From: CAZAQK01 sp046344715
GTDB taxonomy: Bacteria; Pseudomonadota; Alphaproteobacteria; Rickettsiales; SXRF01
Assembly (NCBI GenBank): GCA_046344715.1
Contig: JBKDKX010000010.1
Location: 10,742-74,741, forward strand
Direction: 5' to 3'
DNA: 64,000 nt
Shown here: piece by piece, positions 18,086 through 25,878 of the stretch
Layout of the letters: each line of letters starts with the position of its first letter
Numbering within the stretch: position 1 is the stretch's first letter
Program-made: the position numbers and the translations under genes
Notes under the pieces: model-generated
The model's database searches: none
Seen by the model: only the letters and a program-made list of their open reading frames with translations
Told to the model about the DNA's origin: nothing

Positions 18086-19359
18086 ATCAACAACAATGCA
18101 GGGCTTTCCATATAATGCTTGAAGGCAGATAAGAATTCCGCGCCCACCGCACCATCCACCACGCGGTGGTCAACAGAAAGTGTTATCTCTACGATATTAC
18201 GCACTTCCATTTTACCATGACGCACCACCACGCGGTCTTCCCCCGCGCCAACCGCCAGAATGCAGCCCTGCGGCGGGTTCACGATGGCAGCAAAATGCTT
18301 GATGCCATACATGCCAAGGTTTGAAATGGAGAAGCTACCCCCCTGGAATTCTTCCGGCGCGAGTTTATTTGCCCGTGCGCGCGCTGCCAGATCTTTCATT
18401 TCATTAGATATTTGAATCACGGATTTCTGGTCAGCATTTTTTACAATCGGGGTGATGAGTCCGCCTTCAATTGCAACCGCCACGGAAATATCCACGTTGT
18501 TATATTGCAGAATGGCTTCATCGGTCCATGATGCGTTGGCGGCAGGGATTTTCTTCAGCGCCATCGCCGATGCTTTGATGATGAAATCATTCACGGAAAG
18601 TTTGTATGCAGGCTTTTTATCTTTGCCAGCTGTGCTTTCCGCATCGAAATTGATCTGCTTGCGGATAGAAAGCAGCACATCCAACTCACATTCAATGGTG
18701 AGGTAGAAATGCGGCACGGTCTGCTTGGATTCGAGCAGCCTGCGAGCAATTACCTTGCGCATATTATTGTTCGGAAGTCTGGTGAATTCATTCGGGTTGC
18801 GCATCACGCGACCCTTCGTGCCACCACCCGCGAGTGCCTTAATCACATCATCCTTAACCACGCGGCCATGCGGGCCGCTGCCCTGCACTAATTCCAGCTG
18901 CACACCCTCATTGGCGGCAATGCGCTTAGCCAGAGGCGATGCGAATACGCGGCCACCACCACTTGCTGCCATCGGCATGTGAGATACCATTTGCGACACA
19001 CCAATTTGTGACTGTGCCACCTGCTCCACTTTTGCTTCCGCCGGCTTTTCTACTGGCTTGGACGGTGCGGCGGCAGCAGCCTTCGGCTTATAGTCCTCCA
19101 GCACCTTTTTATCTTCGCCCTCTTCCAACAGCAGCGCGATGAGCTGATTCACTTTCACCGCTTCGGTGCCTGCGGCCACCATAATTTTGCCGATAATGCC
19201 TTCATCCACCGCTTCCACTTCCATGGTGGCTTTATCAGTTTCGATCTCGGCAATCACTTGGCCGGATTTGATTTTGTCGCCTTCCTTTACCGTCCATTTC
19301 GCGAGATTACCCTCGGTCATGGTGGGAGAAAGTGCAGGCATGAGAATTTCAATTGGCAT
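18082..19359 (-). CDS. pdhC: pyruvate dehydrogenase E2 (dihydrolipoamide acetyltransferase)
   Basis: This 425-residue E2 has one N-terminal lipoyl domain with the lipoylated Lys in IETDKATME (about residue 43), an Ala/Pro/Lys linker, a peripheral subunit-binding domain (ASPLAKRIAANEGVQLELVQG) and a catalytic acetyltransferase domain ending in the active-site motif DHRVVDGA. It transfers acetyl groups to CoA and forms the complex core. A palindromic repeat (19374-19434) precedes the gene. Confidence 0.97.
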   Translation of the reverse strand: MPIEILMPALSPTMTEGNLAKWTVKEGDKIKSGQVIAEIETDKATMEVEAVDEGIIGKIMVAAGTEAVKVNQLIALLLEEGEDKKVLEDYKPKAAAAAPSKPVEKPAEAKVEQVAQSQIGVSQMVSHMPMAASGGGRVFASPLAKRIAANEGVQLELVQGSGPHGRVVKDDVIKALAGGGTKGRVMRNPNEFTRLPNNNMRKVIARRLLESKQTVPHFYLTIECELDVLLSIRKQINFDAESTAGKDKKPAYKLSVNDFIIKASAMALKKIPAANASWTDEAILQYNNVDISVAVAIEGGLITPIVKNADQKSVIQISNEMKDLAARARANKLAPEEFQGGSFSISNLGMYGIKHFAAIVNPPQGCILAVGAGEDRVVVRHGKMEVRNIVEITLSVDHRVVDGAVGAEFLSAFKHYMESPALLLI

Positions 19360-19373
19360 AGTCCCTCTTTATT

Positions 19374-19434
19374 GTCATTCCCGCGAAAGCGGGAATCAAA
19401 TTATTTCTGGATACCTGCTTTCGCAGGTATGACA
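19374..19434. repeat. dispersed palindrome, family A (copy 2)
   Basis: TGTCATTCCCGCGAAAGCGG begins the left arm and CCTGCTTTCGCAGG TATGACA ends the right arm; the arms pair over most of their length and each also folds alone. It lies between pdhC and the small secreted-protein genes upstream. This is the intact form of the element that is split around the GIY-YIG gene at 21391-21746. Confidence 0.85.
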
Positions 19435-19435
19435 G

Positions 19436-19864
19436 TTACTGATTACAATTCCCCTGACGGTAAGAATTGGAATTGATGTTCACATTCATTTTCTGTTTTT
19501 CAAGAAATTCCGCGAACTTGAAAGCCATATCGGATGATGTCATCTGATACTGCACATTGCCAGACACCTGGTAATTCTTTTCAGCTCCATTATTCTGGGC
19601 ATAGATATTATAATTCATGGATTGTGGCTCAAGCTTTTCAATTTTAAGCTCGGCGGCATAATCGGATATCTGTTTCATACTATTATCATATTTTACCTTA
19701 GCTTCCGCCATGGATGTAGCTATCATGTTAAAGTTGATACCGACGCTTACATTTTCCTTCATCACGCAACCACTGGCTGCCTCACGGTCTGTTACCGGCT
19801 TGGTTGCATGGGCAGGAACTGAAAAAGCCACCAGCATGGCGGTAGTCAAAAAGATATTACGCAT
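19436..19864 (-). CDS. small secreted protein within the pdh cluster
   Basis: The start at 19864 is fixed by AGGAGG four bases upstream, giving 142 residues with a signal peptide cleaved after AHA (about residue 20). The mature part has a motif order (GCVMKENVSVGINF, MKQISDYAAELKIEKLEPQS, VSGNVQYQMTS, FAEFLEKQKMNV) that recalls SIMPL/DUF541-like periplasmic proteins; this is a weak impression. It resembles its upstream neighbour at 19882-20292 in layout. Confidence 0.66.
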   Translation of the reverse strand: MRNIFLTTAMLVAFSVPAHATKPVTDREAASGCVMKENVSVGINFNMIATSMAEAKVKYDNSMKQISDYAAELKIEKLEPQSMNYNIYAQNNGAEKNYQVSGNVQYQMTSSDMAFKFAEFLEKQKMNVNINSNSYRQGNCNQ

Positions 19865-19881
19865 AAATCCTCCTGTTTGGG

Positions 19882-20292
19882 TTAGCATGATTCACCTTCA
19901 TATGATTCACCGATAGAATACCCTTCAGCCTGCAATAAAGCTGTGAATGCTGCCGCAGCGGTACTATTGTCCAAAGCATAGGTCAGACTTTCAGATATCT
20001 GCCATGAGCCGGATTGCTGGTCTTTAACCACACTGCTGTTTTTTCTTTGCAGTGCCGTTTTACCAAGTTTGTTGTCAGCGGCAATTTTTTCTATGGCTTG
20101 CCGTTGTTTTTCACTAGCTGCCTGCACCTGCGACAGGTCGTCCACGAAGTTGTTATATGCCACTGTCACGCATTGCTCGGGATGCTCGGAACAATCAAAA
20201 GACATGCCCTGCATATTCGCCCACGCAGGTGCGGCCATAAGCACTGCCCCCGCCACGGCGAACCAAACGCTGTGTTTTATGCCTTGTAGCAT
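19882..20292 (-). CDS. small secreted protein within the pdh cluster
   Basis: This 136-residue protein has a signal peptide ending near AWA (about residue 25). The mature part has Cys residues near both ends and a central segment (RQAIEKIAADNKLGKTALQRK ... WQISESLTYAL ... FTALLQAEGY) with the same order of elements as the next gene, suggesting distant paralogues. It overlaps the pdhB 3' end by 16 bases, so it is read from the pdhB message. Function unknown. Confidence 0.62.
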   Translation of the reverse strand: MLQGIKHSVWFAVAGAVLMAAPAWANMQGMSFDCSEHPEQCVTVAYNNFVDDLSQVQAASEKQRQAIEKIAADNKLGKTALQRKNSSVVKDQQSGSWQISESLTYALDNSTAAAAFTALLQAEGYSIGESYEGESC

Positions 20293-21260
20293 ACTTGCTT
20301 CACCGCATCAATAATATGGGTTGCTTGCGGCAGTGCCAGCTTTTCAAGATTTGCAGCATAAGGTAGTGGTACATCAGCACCCGCCACACGCGCCACCGGC
20401 GCATCGAGATAATCAAACGCCTGCTCCATAATAACCGCGGCAATCTCAGAACCCACACCTGCTGTCGGCCAGCCTTCTTCCACTGACACACAACGGTTGG
20501 TTTTCTTCACGGATTCCAGAATGGTTTCCACATCCAACGGGCGTATGGTTCGCAGATCGATCACTTCCGCGCTAATGCCTTCTTCTGCCAGCTTTTCTGC
20601 AGCTTCCAACGCCTTTCCTACCATGATAGAAAAGGCTGTGATAGTAACATCCGTACCTTCACGCACCACATGCGCCTTGCCGATTTCAAGCACAAAATCA
20701 TCATTATCCGGCACATCAAAACTCTGGCCATACATGATTTCATTTTCAAGGAAGATGACTGGGTTAGAATCACGAATCGCGGCTTTCAGCAAACCTTTTG
20801 CTGATGTAGCATCCCACGGCGCCACCACCTTTAACCCCGGCACATGCGCGTACCAGCTTGCATAACACTGTGAATGCTGCGCACCCACGCGTGACGCCGC
20901 ACCGTTTGGCCCACGAAATACAATCGGGCAGGTAATCTGGCCACCAGACATATAACGTGTTTTCGCCGCTGAGTTGATGATCTGGTCGATGGCCTGCATG
21001 GCAAAATTGAAGGTCATGAATTCCACAATAGGCTTCAAACCAACCATCGCCGCACCCACGCCAAGCCCTGCAAACCCATGCTCGGTAATTGGCGTATCCA
21101 CAACGCGTTTGTCACCAAATTCCTGCAGCAAGCCTTGCGTTACTTTGTAAGCACCCTGATATTCGGCGACTTCCTCGCCCATCACGAACACTTCACCATC
21201 GCGCCGCATTTCCTCAGCCATCGCGTCTCTCAGTGCTTCTCTTACTGTCATCTTTGCCAT
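20277..21260 (-). CDS. pdhB: pyruvate dehydrogenase E1 component subunit beta
   Basis: This 327-residue transketolase-like subunit shows MTVREALRDAMAEEM, FVMGEEVAEYQGAYKVTQGL with the thiamine-diphosphate Glu, DTPITEHGFAGLGVGAAM, FRGPNG and the C-terminal transketolase domain (IDLRTIRPLDVETI). The alphaproteobacterial beta subunit often carries an N-terminal lipoyl domain; this one does not. It pairs with the alpha subunit encoded upstream, but a GIY-YIG gene and a truncated lipoprotein frame lie between them. Confidence 0.97.
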   Translation of the reverse strand: MAKMTVREALRDAMAEEMRRDGEVFVMGEEVAEYQGAYKVTQGLLQEFGDKRVVDTPITEHGFAGLGVGAAMVGLKPIVEFMTFNFAMQAIDQIINSAAKTRYMSGGQITCPIVFRGPNGAASRVGAQHSQCYASWYAHVPGLKVVAPWDATSAKGLLKAAIRDSNPVIFLENEIMYGQSFDVPDNDDFVLEIGKAHVVREGTDVTITAFSIMVGKALEAAEKLAEEGISAEVIDLRTIRPLDVETILESVKKTNRCVSVEEGWPTAGVGSEIAAVIMEQAFDYLDAPVARVAGADVPLPYAANLEKLALPQATHIIDAVKQVCYKA

Positions 21261-21279
21261 AATTTTACCCTATTATTCC

Positions 21280-21396
21280 CTATCTATCATTTCCTTTGGC
21301 TTCCGCCCAACAGCCGTGCCAATAATCTTTTACCTTCATGCTGTCGCCCTCTTCCGGCATGCAGCCGCAGGCGGAGAGGCACGTTAATAGTGTCAT
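21280..21396 (-). pseudogene. remnant of a small lipoprotein gene, 5' end replaced by palindrome
   Basis: A 38-codon frame reads MTLLTCLSACGCMPEEGDSM and continues to a stop 19 bases before pdhB. CLSACGC looks like the end of a lipoprotein signal with its lipobox, but the usual basic N-terminus is missing and the only ATG (21394-21396) lies inside the family A repeat arm. The simplest reading is that the repeat/GIY-YIG insertion removed the original start. A very short functional lipoprotein is possible but less likely. Confidence 0.5.
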
Positions 21397-21418
21397 TCCC
21401 GCGAAAGCGGGAATCCAG
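21391..21418. repeat. family A repeat, left 28-bp arm flanking GIY-YIG gene
   Basis: Perfect 28-base inverse copy of 21719-21746; it contains ATTCCCGCGAAAGCGGGAAT. The GIY-YIG stop codon begins at the very next base. Confidence 0.93.
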
Positions 21419-21709
21419 CTAAGCTGCAATCTCTTCATATAAATCGTTCCATTCTGGATTCATTTTTTCAATTAACTCTAACTTCCATTCTCTATTCCAT
21501 TTTTTCATTTGTTTCTCACGAAGTATAGCCGCTTCGACATCATTCGTTTGCTCAAAATATACTAGCGTCTTGATGCCGTACTTCTTTGTAAATCCATCTA
21601 CTAAACCATTTCTATGTTCATACACTCGTTTTGCTAGATTCGATGTAACACCTATGTACAAAGTACCATTTTTCCCACTAGCCATAATGTACACATAATA
21701 TTCTTTCAT
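21419..21709 (-). CDS. GIY-YIG nuclease family protein inside a split palindrome
   Basis: This 96-residue single-domain GIY-YIG protein starts MKEYYVYIMASGKNGTLYIG and has the catalytic Arg in LAKRVYEHRNG and a later conserved Glu. It is the small stand-alone type related to the UvrC N-terminal domain, predicted to cut DNA. The stop codon abuts one 28-bp repeat arm, and the start lies 9 bases from the other, so the gene fills the loop of a family A element. It interrupts the pdhA-pdhB interval in the operon direction and is AT-richer than both. Confidence 0.88.
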   Translation of the reverse strand: MKEYYVYIMASGKNGTLYIGVTSNLAKRVYEHRNGLVDGFTKKYGIKTLVYFEQTNDVEAAILREKQMKKWNREWKLELIEKMNPEWNDLYEEIAA

Positions 21710-21718
21710 TTTTTCAAA

Positions 21719-21746
21719 CTGGATTCCCGCTTTCGCGGGAATGACA
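21719..21746. repeat. family A repeat, right 28-bp arm flanking GIY-YIG gene
   Basis: Perfect reverse complement of 21391-21418 (contains ATTCCCGCTTTCGCGGGAAT). It ends two bases before the pdhA stop codon. Confidence 0.93.
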
Positions 21747-21748
21747 AT

Positions 21749-22996
21749 TCACGATGTCACATCCGTCCAGAGCTCAGATTCCGGCGGTTCCGGCGATTGT
21801 TGCGCAAACTCGGCGGATTCATTTACGATCTGTTTGATTTCTTTTTCGATGTCTTTGAGCGCATCTTCATTCACAATGCCTTCGCGCATCATAAAGGCCT
21901 TCAAACCCTCGATAGGGTCGCGCTGTTCCTTATATTGCTCCACTTCCTCTTTGCTGCGGTATTTCGCCGGGTCAGACATGGAGTGGCCGCGATAACGATA
22001 CGTTTTCATCTCAAGCAGGAATGGGCCGTTACCACCACGCACATATTCCACCGCTTCCTGACCCGCTTCACGCACTGCCCTCACATCCATACCATTCACC
22101 TGCTTGCCTGGAATGCCGAAAGCCTCGCCACGGCGATAAAGCTCGGTGGTGGAATGCGAGCGTTTTACGCTTGTTCCCATCGCATATTCATTGTTCTCGA
22201 TGATGTAAATCACCGGCAATTTCCAGAGTGACGCCATGTTAAACGCCTCATACACCTGCCCCTGATTCACGGAACCATCACCAAAATAGGTCAGCGATAT
22301 TGCGCCATTGCCGCGATATTTATGAGCAAATGCGATGCCCGTACCCAGCGGCACCTGCGCACCCACAATGCCATGGCCGCCGTAAAAATTCTTATCGGTG
22401 GAAAACATGTGCATGCTGCCACCTTTACCTTTGGAAAAACCATCAATACGGCCAGTTAGCTCCGCCATGATACCATTCGGATCCATACCGCAGGCAAGCA
22501 TGTGTCCGTGATCACGGTAACTCGTAATCACCGCATCATCACCGGTGATGCAATCCTGCATGCCCACCACCACGGCTTCCTGCCCAATATACAGATGGCA
22601 GAAACCACCGATCAGCCCCATACCATAAAGCTGACCTGCTTTTTCCTCAAACCGGCGGATCATAAGCATGTCACGGTAGAGTTTGAGCAACTTTTGCTTG
22701 CTAAGCGGCGCGGCAGATGCAGCCTGTTTCTTATTGAGTGCCTTGTTCATGGGATATACTTTCTCCTGTTTTTCTGGCTCCTGCTTGGCGAAGCTGACGG
22801 ATGACTGTTCAATGTCGAGGAAATCATTCGCAGTCACCTGACCACCGGTTGCCGCTGCAATCTTCGTGAAAAATTCCTTGCGGGGGATGCGCTCGCCGCG
22901 CAGATATTTATATATGGCTTGTGCGGAAATACCGGTTTCCTGAGAGAGTTCCTCGATGCTTTTGTTAGTTTTCTGTAGATAGTCGTCTAATTTCAT
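21749..22996 (-). CDS. pdhA: pyruvate dehydrogenase E1 alpha with N-terminal HTH domain
   Basis: The frame is continuous for 415 residues. Residues about 85-410 are a normal E1 alpha: MLMIRRFEEKAGQLYGMGLI, GGFCHLYIGQEAVVVG, the thiamine-diphosphate motif GDGSVNQGQVYEAFNMASLW and phosphorylation-loop-like YRGHSMSDPAKYR. Residues 1-60 are extra and form a Cro/CI-type helix-turn-helix (SIEELSQETGISAQAIYKYL, RGERIPRKEFFTKIAAATG), joined by a Gln/Glu/Lys linker. An internal ATG at 22750 (Met83) has AGGAG 12 bases upstream and could give an HTH-less form. Length is about 80 residues above family norm. Confidence 0.93.
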   Translation of the reverse strand: MKLDDYLQKTNKSIEELSQETGISAQAIYKYLRGERIPRKEFFTKIAAATGGQVTANDFLDIEQSSVSFAKQEPEKQEKVYPMNKALNKKQAASAAPLSKQKLLKLYRDMLMIRRFEEKAGQLYGMGLIGGFCHLYIGQEAVVVGMQDCITGDDAVITSYRDHGHMLACGMDPNGIMAELTGRIDGFSKGKGGSMHMFSTDKNFYGGHGIVGAQVPLGTGIAFAHKYRGNGAISLTYFGDGSVNQGQVYEAFNMASLWKLPVIYIIENNEYAMGTSVKRSHSTTELYRRGEAFGIPGKQVNGMDVRAVREAGQEAVEYVRGGNGPFLLEMKTYRYRGHSMSDPAKYRSKEEVEQYKEQRDPIEGLKAFMMREGIVNEDALKDIEKEIKQIVNESAEFAQQSPEPPESELWTDVTS

Positions 22997-23235
22997 AGGC
23001 GCCTGTTATACAAAATGGATAATAACGTTGCAAGCACTAAGTGCATTAAATACAGAGTGTTAATGAGGATAATTTGCTGCGGCGCAACATTCAGCTATCG
23101 TCTTCAAATATGGCTGAATTCAGCCGTTCTTGTCACAAAAAATTCTCCAATTCGTCACAGAACAGTAACAATACCAATGTATTATTTGTTTGAGCTTCCT
23201 CCATAGAGAAGCAGCGACATATCAAGGGGAATAAA
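22997..23235. other. divergent intergenic region with 14-bp palindrome
   Basis: This stretch must hold the promoters of pdhA (minus) and the small secreted gene (plus). A perfect 14-base palindrome GGCTGAATTCAGCC lies at 23112-23125, about 115 bases before the pdhA start. Such palindromes are expected a few times by chance in 64 kb, so an operator role is only a suggestion from its position. No clear promoter hexamers were found. Confidence 0.3.
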
Positions 23236-23529
23236 ATGAAAAAATACTTATTACTTTCTATAATCACCGCAACTTCACTAGTTTATAGCCAATCAAACGC
23301 ACAAGTTATACCTCAAATTGTTAGTTTTAGCATGGGCACTGGTGTCGGGCCAGCCCGCAAGTGCAGTAGTGCAGAATTTCAATCCGTTAAAGTATTTTGT
23401 GAGCCAGCCGCATTTGCTCATTGCACTAATCCGACGCAACCTCGAATGCTTAAATGTGGACTTGTAGGAATCAGACTAGGCTACACCAATCCGAACAATT
23501 GGCGTATTGACTGTAGCGTGCAATGCTGA
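23236..23529 (+). CDS. small secreted Cys-containing protein, unknown function
   Basis: This 97-residue protein has a signal peptide (MKKYLLLSIITATSL..., cleavage near SNA, residue 22) and six cysteines in a mature part of about 75 residues, suggesting three disulfides. AGGGG lies 8 bases before the ATG. It stands alone on the plus strand between pdhA and ftsB. It resembles the Cys-rich secreted proteins at 5471-6474 only in general character. Confidence 0.62.
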   Translation: MKKYLLLSIITATSLVYSQSNAQVIPQIVSFSMGTGVGPARKCSSAEFQSVKVFCEPAAFAHCTNPTQPRMLKCGLVGIRLGYTNPNNWRIDCSVQC

Positions 23530-23562
23530 ACGAGTTTCAATAAGAGCTAAATTAACAGCTTA

Positions 23563-23898
23563 TTATTGATCGCTATCGGGCAAAAAAATAACCCGCTCAT
23601 CCTTGCCGGTATAGCCGAGCACGATGCGGGCGCGTTCATCAAGCATATCCAAGTCTAGCGATTGGTTGCTGATGAGTGCTACCTTGCTTTCCAATGTATG
23701 GCGTTTTGCCGAGACCTCCGCCAGTTTTCCCTTGAGTGTTTCCAGCTCGTGACTGGCCTTGATAAGCGCGAATACGCCGCGGTCACCGCTAACGGTATGG
23801 AAGCCAAGGTAAAAGAGTACGAGCACGCCAAACAGCGAGCCAATCGCGCGGCGCGTAAATAGGTTACCAGCAAAAAATGCGGTCTGTTGTCTACTCAT
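23563..23898 (-). CDS. ftsB: FtsB/DivIC-family septum formation initiator
   Basis: From ATG at 23898 this is 111 residues: a short cytoplasmic N-terminus, one membrane helix (about 20-38) and a coiled coil (SHELETLKGKLAEVSAKRHT) followed by the conserved ERARIVLGYTGKDE tail. FtsB links FtsL and FtsQ in the divisome. The gene lies next to eno, its usual neighbour in many Proteobacteria. An in-frame start 10 codons earlier (23928) exists but adds unconserved sequence. Confidence 0.85.
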   Translation of the reverse strand: MSRQQTAFFAGNLFTRRAIGSLFGVLVLFYLGFHTVSGDRGVFALIKASHELETLKGKLAEVSAKRHTLESKVALISNQSLDLDMLDERARIVLGYTGKDERVIFLPDSDQ

Positions 23899-23951
23899 AC
23901 AAATGCCGAGTGTACCGAAACCACACAAATTTGTGAAGTAAAATCATTCGT

Positions 23952-25226
23952 TTATTTGAATGCTGCTTTTCCCGCATACTGCGCAGTGGAACCAAGCTCT
24001 TCTTCAATGCGCAGCAGTTCGTTGTATTTTGCAAGCCTGTCTGTGCGTGAGAGCGAGCCGGTTTTGATCTGCCCGCAACCGGTTGCCACCGCCAGATGCG
24101 CGATGGTGGTGTCTTCCGTTTCGCCGGAGCGATGGGAGAGAATGGCTTTATAGCCGGCGCGGTGCGCCATCTGCACTGCCTGCAAGGTTTCCGTGAGCGT
24201 GCCGATCTGGTTTACCTTTACCAGAAGCGCGTTTGCGAGACCTTTTTCAATGCCTTCGGCCAGAATTTTCGGGTTGGTCACAAACAAATCATCCCCCACC
24301 AGTTGCACCTCATCGCCCAGCAAATCGGTGATTTCTTTCCAGCCTGTGTGGTCCTTTTCTGCCATGGCATCTTCAATGGAGATGATAGGATATTTTTTTA
24401 CCAACGCTTCGTAATAATGAAGCAGCTTGCCGAAATCGAAGCTCTTGCCTTCGCCTTCCAGCACGTATTTGTTATCGTGATAAAATTCTGTGGCTGCGGC
24501 ATCCAGTGCTAACATCACATCCTTGCCTGGCTTGTAGCCCGCCGCTTCAATTGCCTGCATGATATAATCGAGCGCTTCCACTGCCGTGCCGATTTTTGGT
24601 GCAAATCCGCCCTCATCACCGATGCTGGTATTGTGCCCGTCATCGCTTAGAATACGCTTCAGGCTGTGGAAAATTTCAGCGCCCATACGCACCGCATCGC
24701 GCATGGTTTTTGCCGCCACCGGCATAATCATGAATTCCTGAATATCGAGCTTGTTATCGGCATGCTGGCCGCCATTGATGATGTTCATCATCGGCACCGG
24801 CAGTATATTTGCATTTGCACCACCAACATAGCGGTACAGCGGCAAACCAACCGATTCCGCAGCCGCCTTTGCCACCGCAAGCGATACGCCTAAAATAGCA
24901 TTCGCGCCCAGGCGGGATTTATTCTCAGTACCATCGAGCGCAAGCATGATGTTGTCAATTTTCACCTGATCTTCAGCATCCATGCCCATCAGCGCATCGG
25001 CAAGTTCATTATTCACGTGGGATACAGCTTTCAGCACGCCTTTGCCGAGATAGCGTTTCTTGTCACCATCGCGCAGTTCCAGTGCTTCGAGTGATCCGGT
25101 GGACGCACCGGAAGGCACGCCAGCACGACCAAACGCACCGTCTTCCAACGCAACATCTACCTCAATGGTGGGGTTGCCACGGCTGTCAATAATTTCACGG
25201 GCATGAATATGGGTAATGGCGGTCAC
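23952..25226 (-). CDS. eno: enolase
   Basis: This 424-residue glycolytic enzyme interconverts 2-phosphoglycerate and phosphoenolpyruvate. It has the N-terminal REIIDSRGNPTIEVDV, the Mg-binding residues in SIEDAMAEKD and LVGDDLFVTNP, the catalytic Lys in LVKVNQIGTLTE and the family signature ILSHRSGETEDTTIAHLAV. Full length. The ftsB-like gene follows after about 50 bases. Confidence 0.98.
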   Translation of the reverse strand: MTAITHIHAREIIDSRGNPTIEVDVALEDGAFGRAGVPSGASTGSLEALELRDGDKKRYLGKGVLKAVSHVNNELADALMGMDAEDQVKIDNIMLALDGTENKSRLGANAILGVSLAVAKAAAESVGLPLYRYVGGANANILPVPMMNIINGGQHADNKLDIQEFMIMPVAAKTMRDAVRMGAEIFHSLKRILSDDGHNTSIGDEGGFAPKIGTAVEALDYIMQAIEAAGYKPGKDVMLALDAAATEFYHDNKYVLEGEGKSFDFGKLLHYYEALVKKYPIISIEDAMAEKDHTGWKEITDLLGDEVQLVGDDLFVTNPKILAEGIEKGLANALLVKVNQIGTLTETLQAVQMAHRAGYKAILSHRSGETEDTTIAHLAVATGCGQIKTGSLSRTDRLAKYNELLRIEEELGSTAQYAGKAAFK

Positions 25227-25386
25227 GACAAACTCCTAGAAAATAATAATATATGCTGTTCAGGTGATAGGAATAAACCGCGCAAAATGCAAGGCGAAAC
25301 CAATGTAGAAGGATTATTTCTAGCATTAACCACCAAGTTGCAGTATAGTCCCACCTGAGCCTAAATGGTTGAAACAGGAGGACGTT

Positions 25387-25878
25387 ATGGTCACTTCCAA
25401 CCGCAGTAAGCCAGAGCACGTCGCCACACCGGTGCATAAGCCCGATGAACGGATGATTTTTGAGCAAGCCCTGATAGATTTAGAAACTGTATGCGCGCGT
25501 ATTCTGGATATGCAGCTTGCTGATGCGCATGATTACGGCGAACGCCTGCAGATTCAACAACACTTCAAGAATATCGTAACGCCCGTATCGCTGGCACTTT
25601 CAGAATGCAAAGGCCCACGCCATTTTCACAATCATTACAAGCATAGTGAGAATGTTGACGATCTACTGGAACCTGCCGCCAACCCGCCTGCGCTGGATGT
25701 GCTGGCAGAGACCTGTGCCGATGCGATGCGGCAATGCCAGAAAAAGCTGGTGAGTATTCATGATGATGATTTCGTATCATATCTGCATGATTTTGAGCAC
25801 GCGCTGCGCACCTTTATGTTGCGGCATGGCTATTATAAGGCAAAACAGAAGAAATTTCCGGCTGAAGATATGGCCTAG
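25387..25878 (+). CDS. hypothetical protein
   Basis: ATG at 25387 follows a perfect AGGAGG (25376-25381), giving 163 residues. The product is helical and charged, with His-rich middle (HFHNHYKHSENVDDL) and no signal peptide or membrane helix. It runs opposite to eno and converges with the following gene, sharing 4 bases at the stops. I do not recognise a domain. Confidence 0.68.
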   Translation: MVTSNRSKPEHVATPVHKPDERMIFEQALIDLETVCARILDMQLADAHDYGERLQIQQHFKNIVTPVSLALSECKGPRHFHNHYKHSENVDDLLEPAANPPALDVLAETCADAMRQCQKKLVSIHDDDFVSYLHDFEHALRTFMLRHGYYKAKQKKFPAEDMA

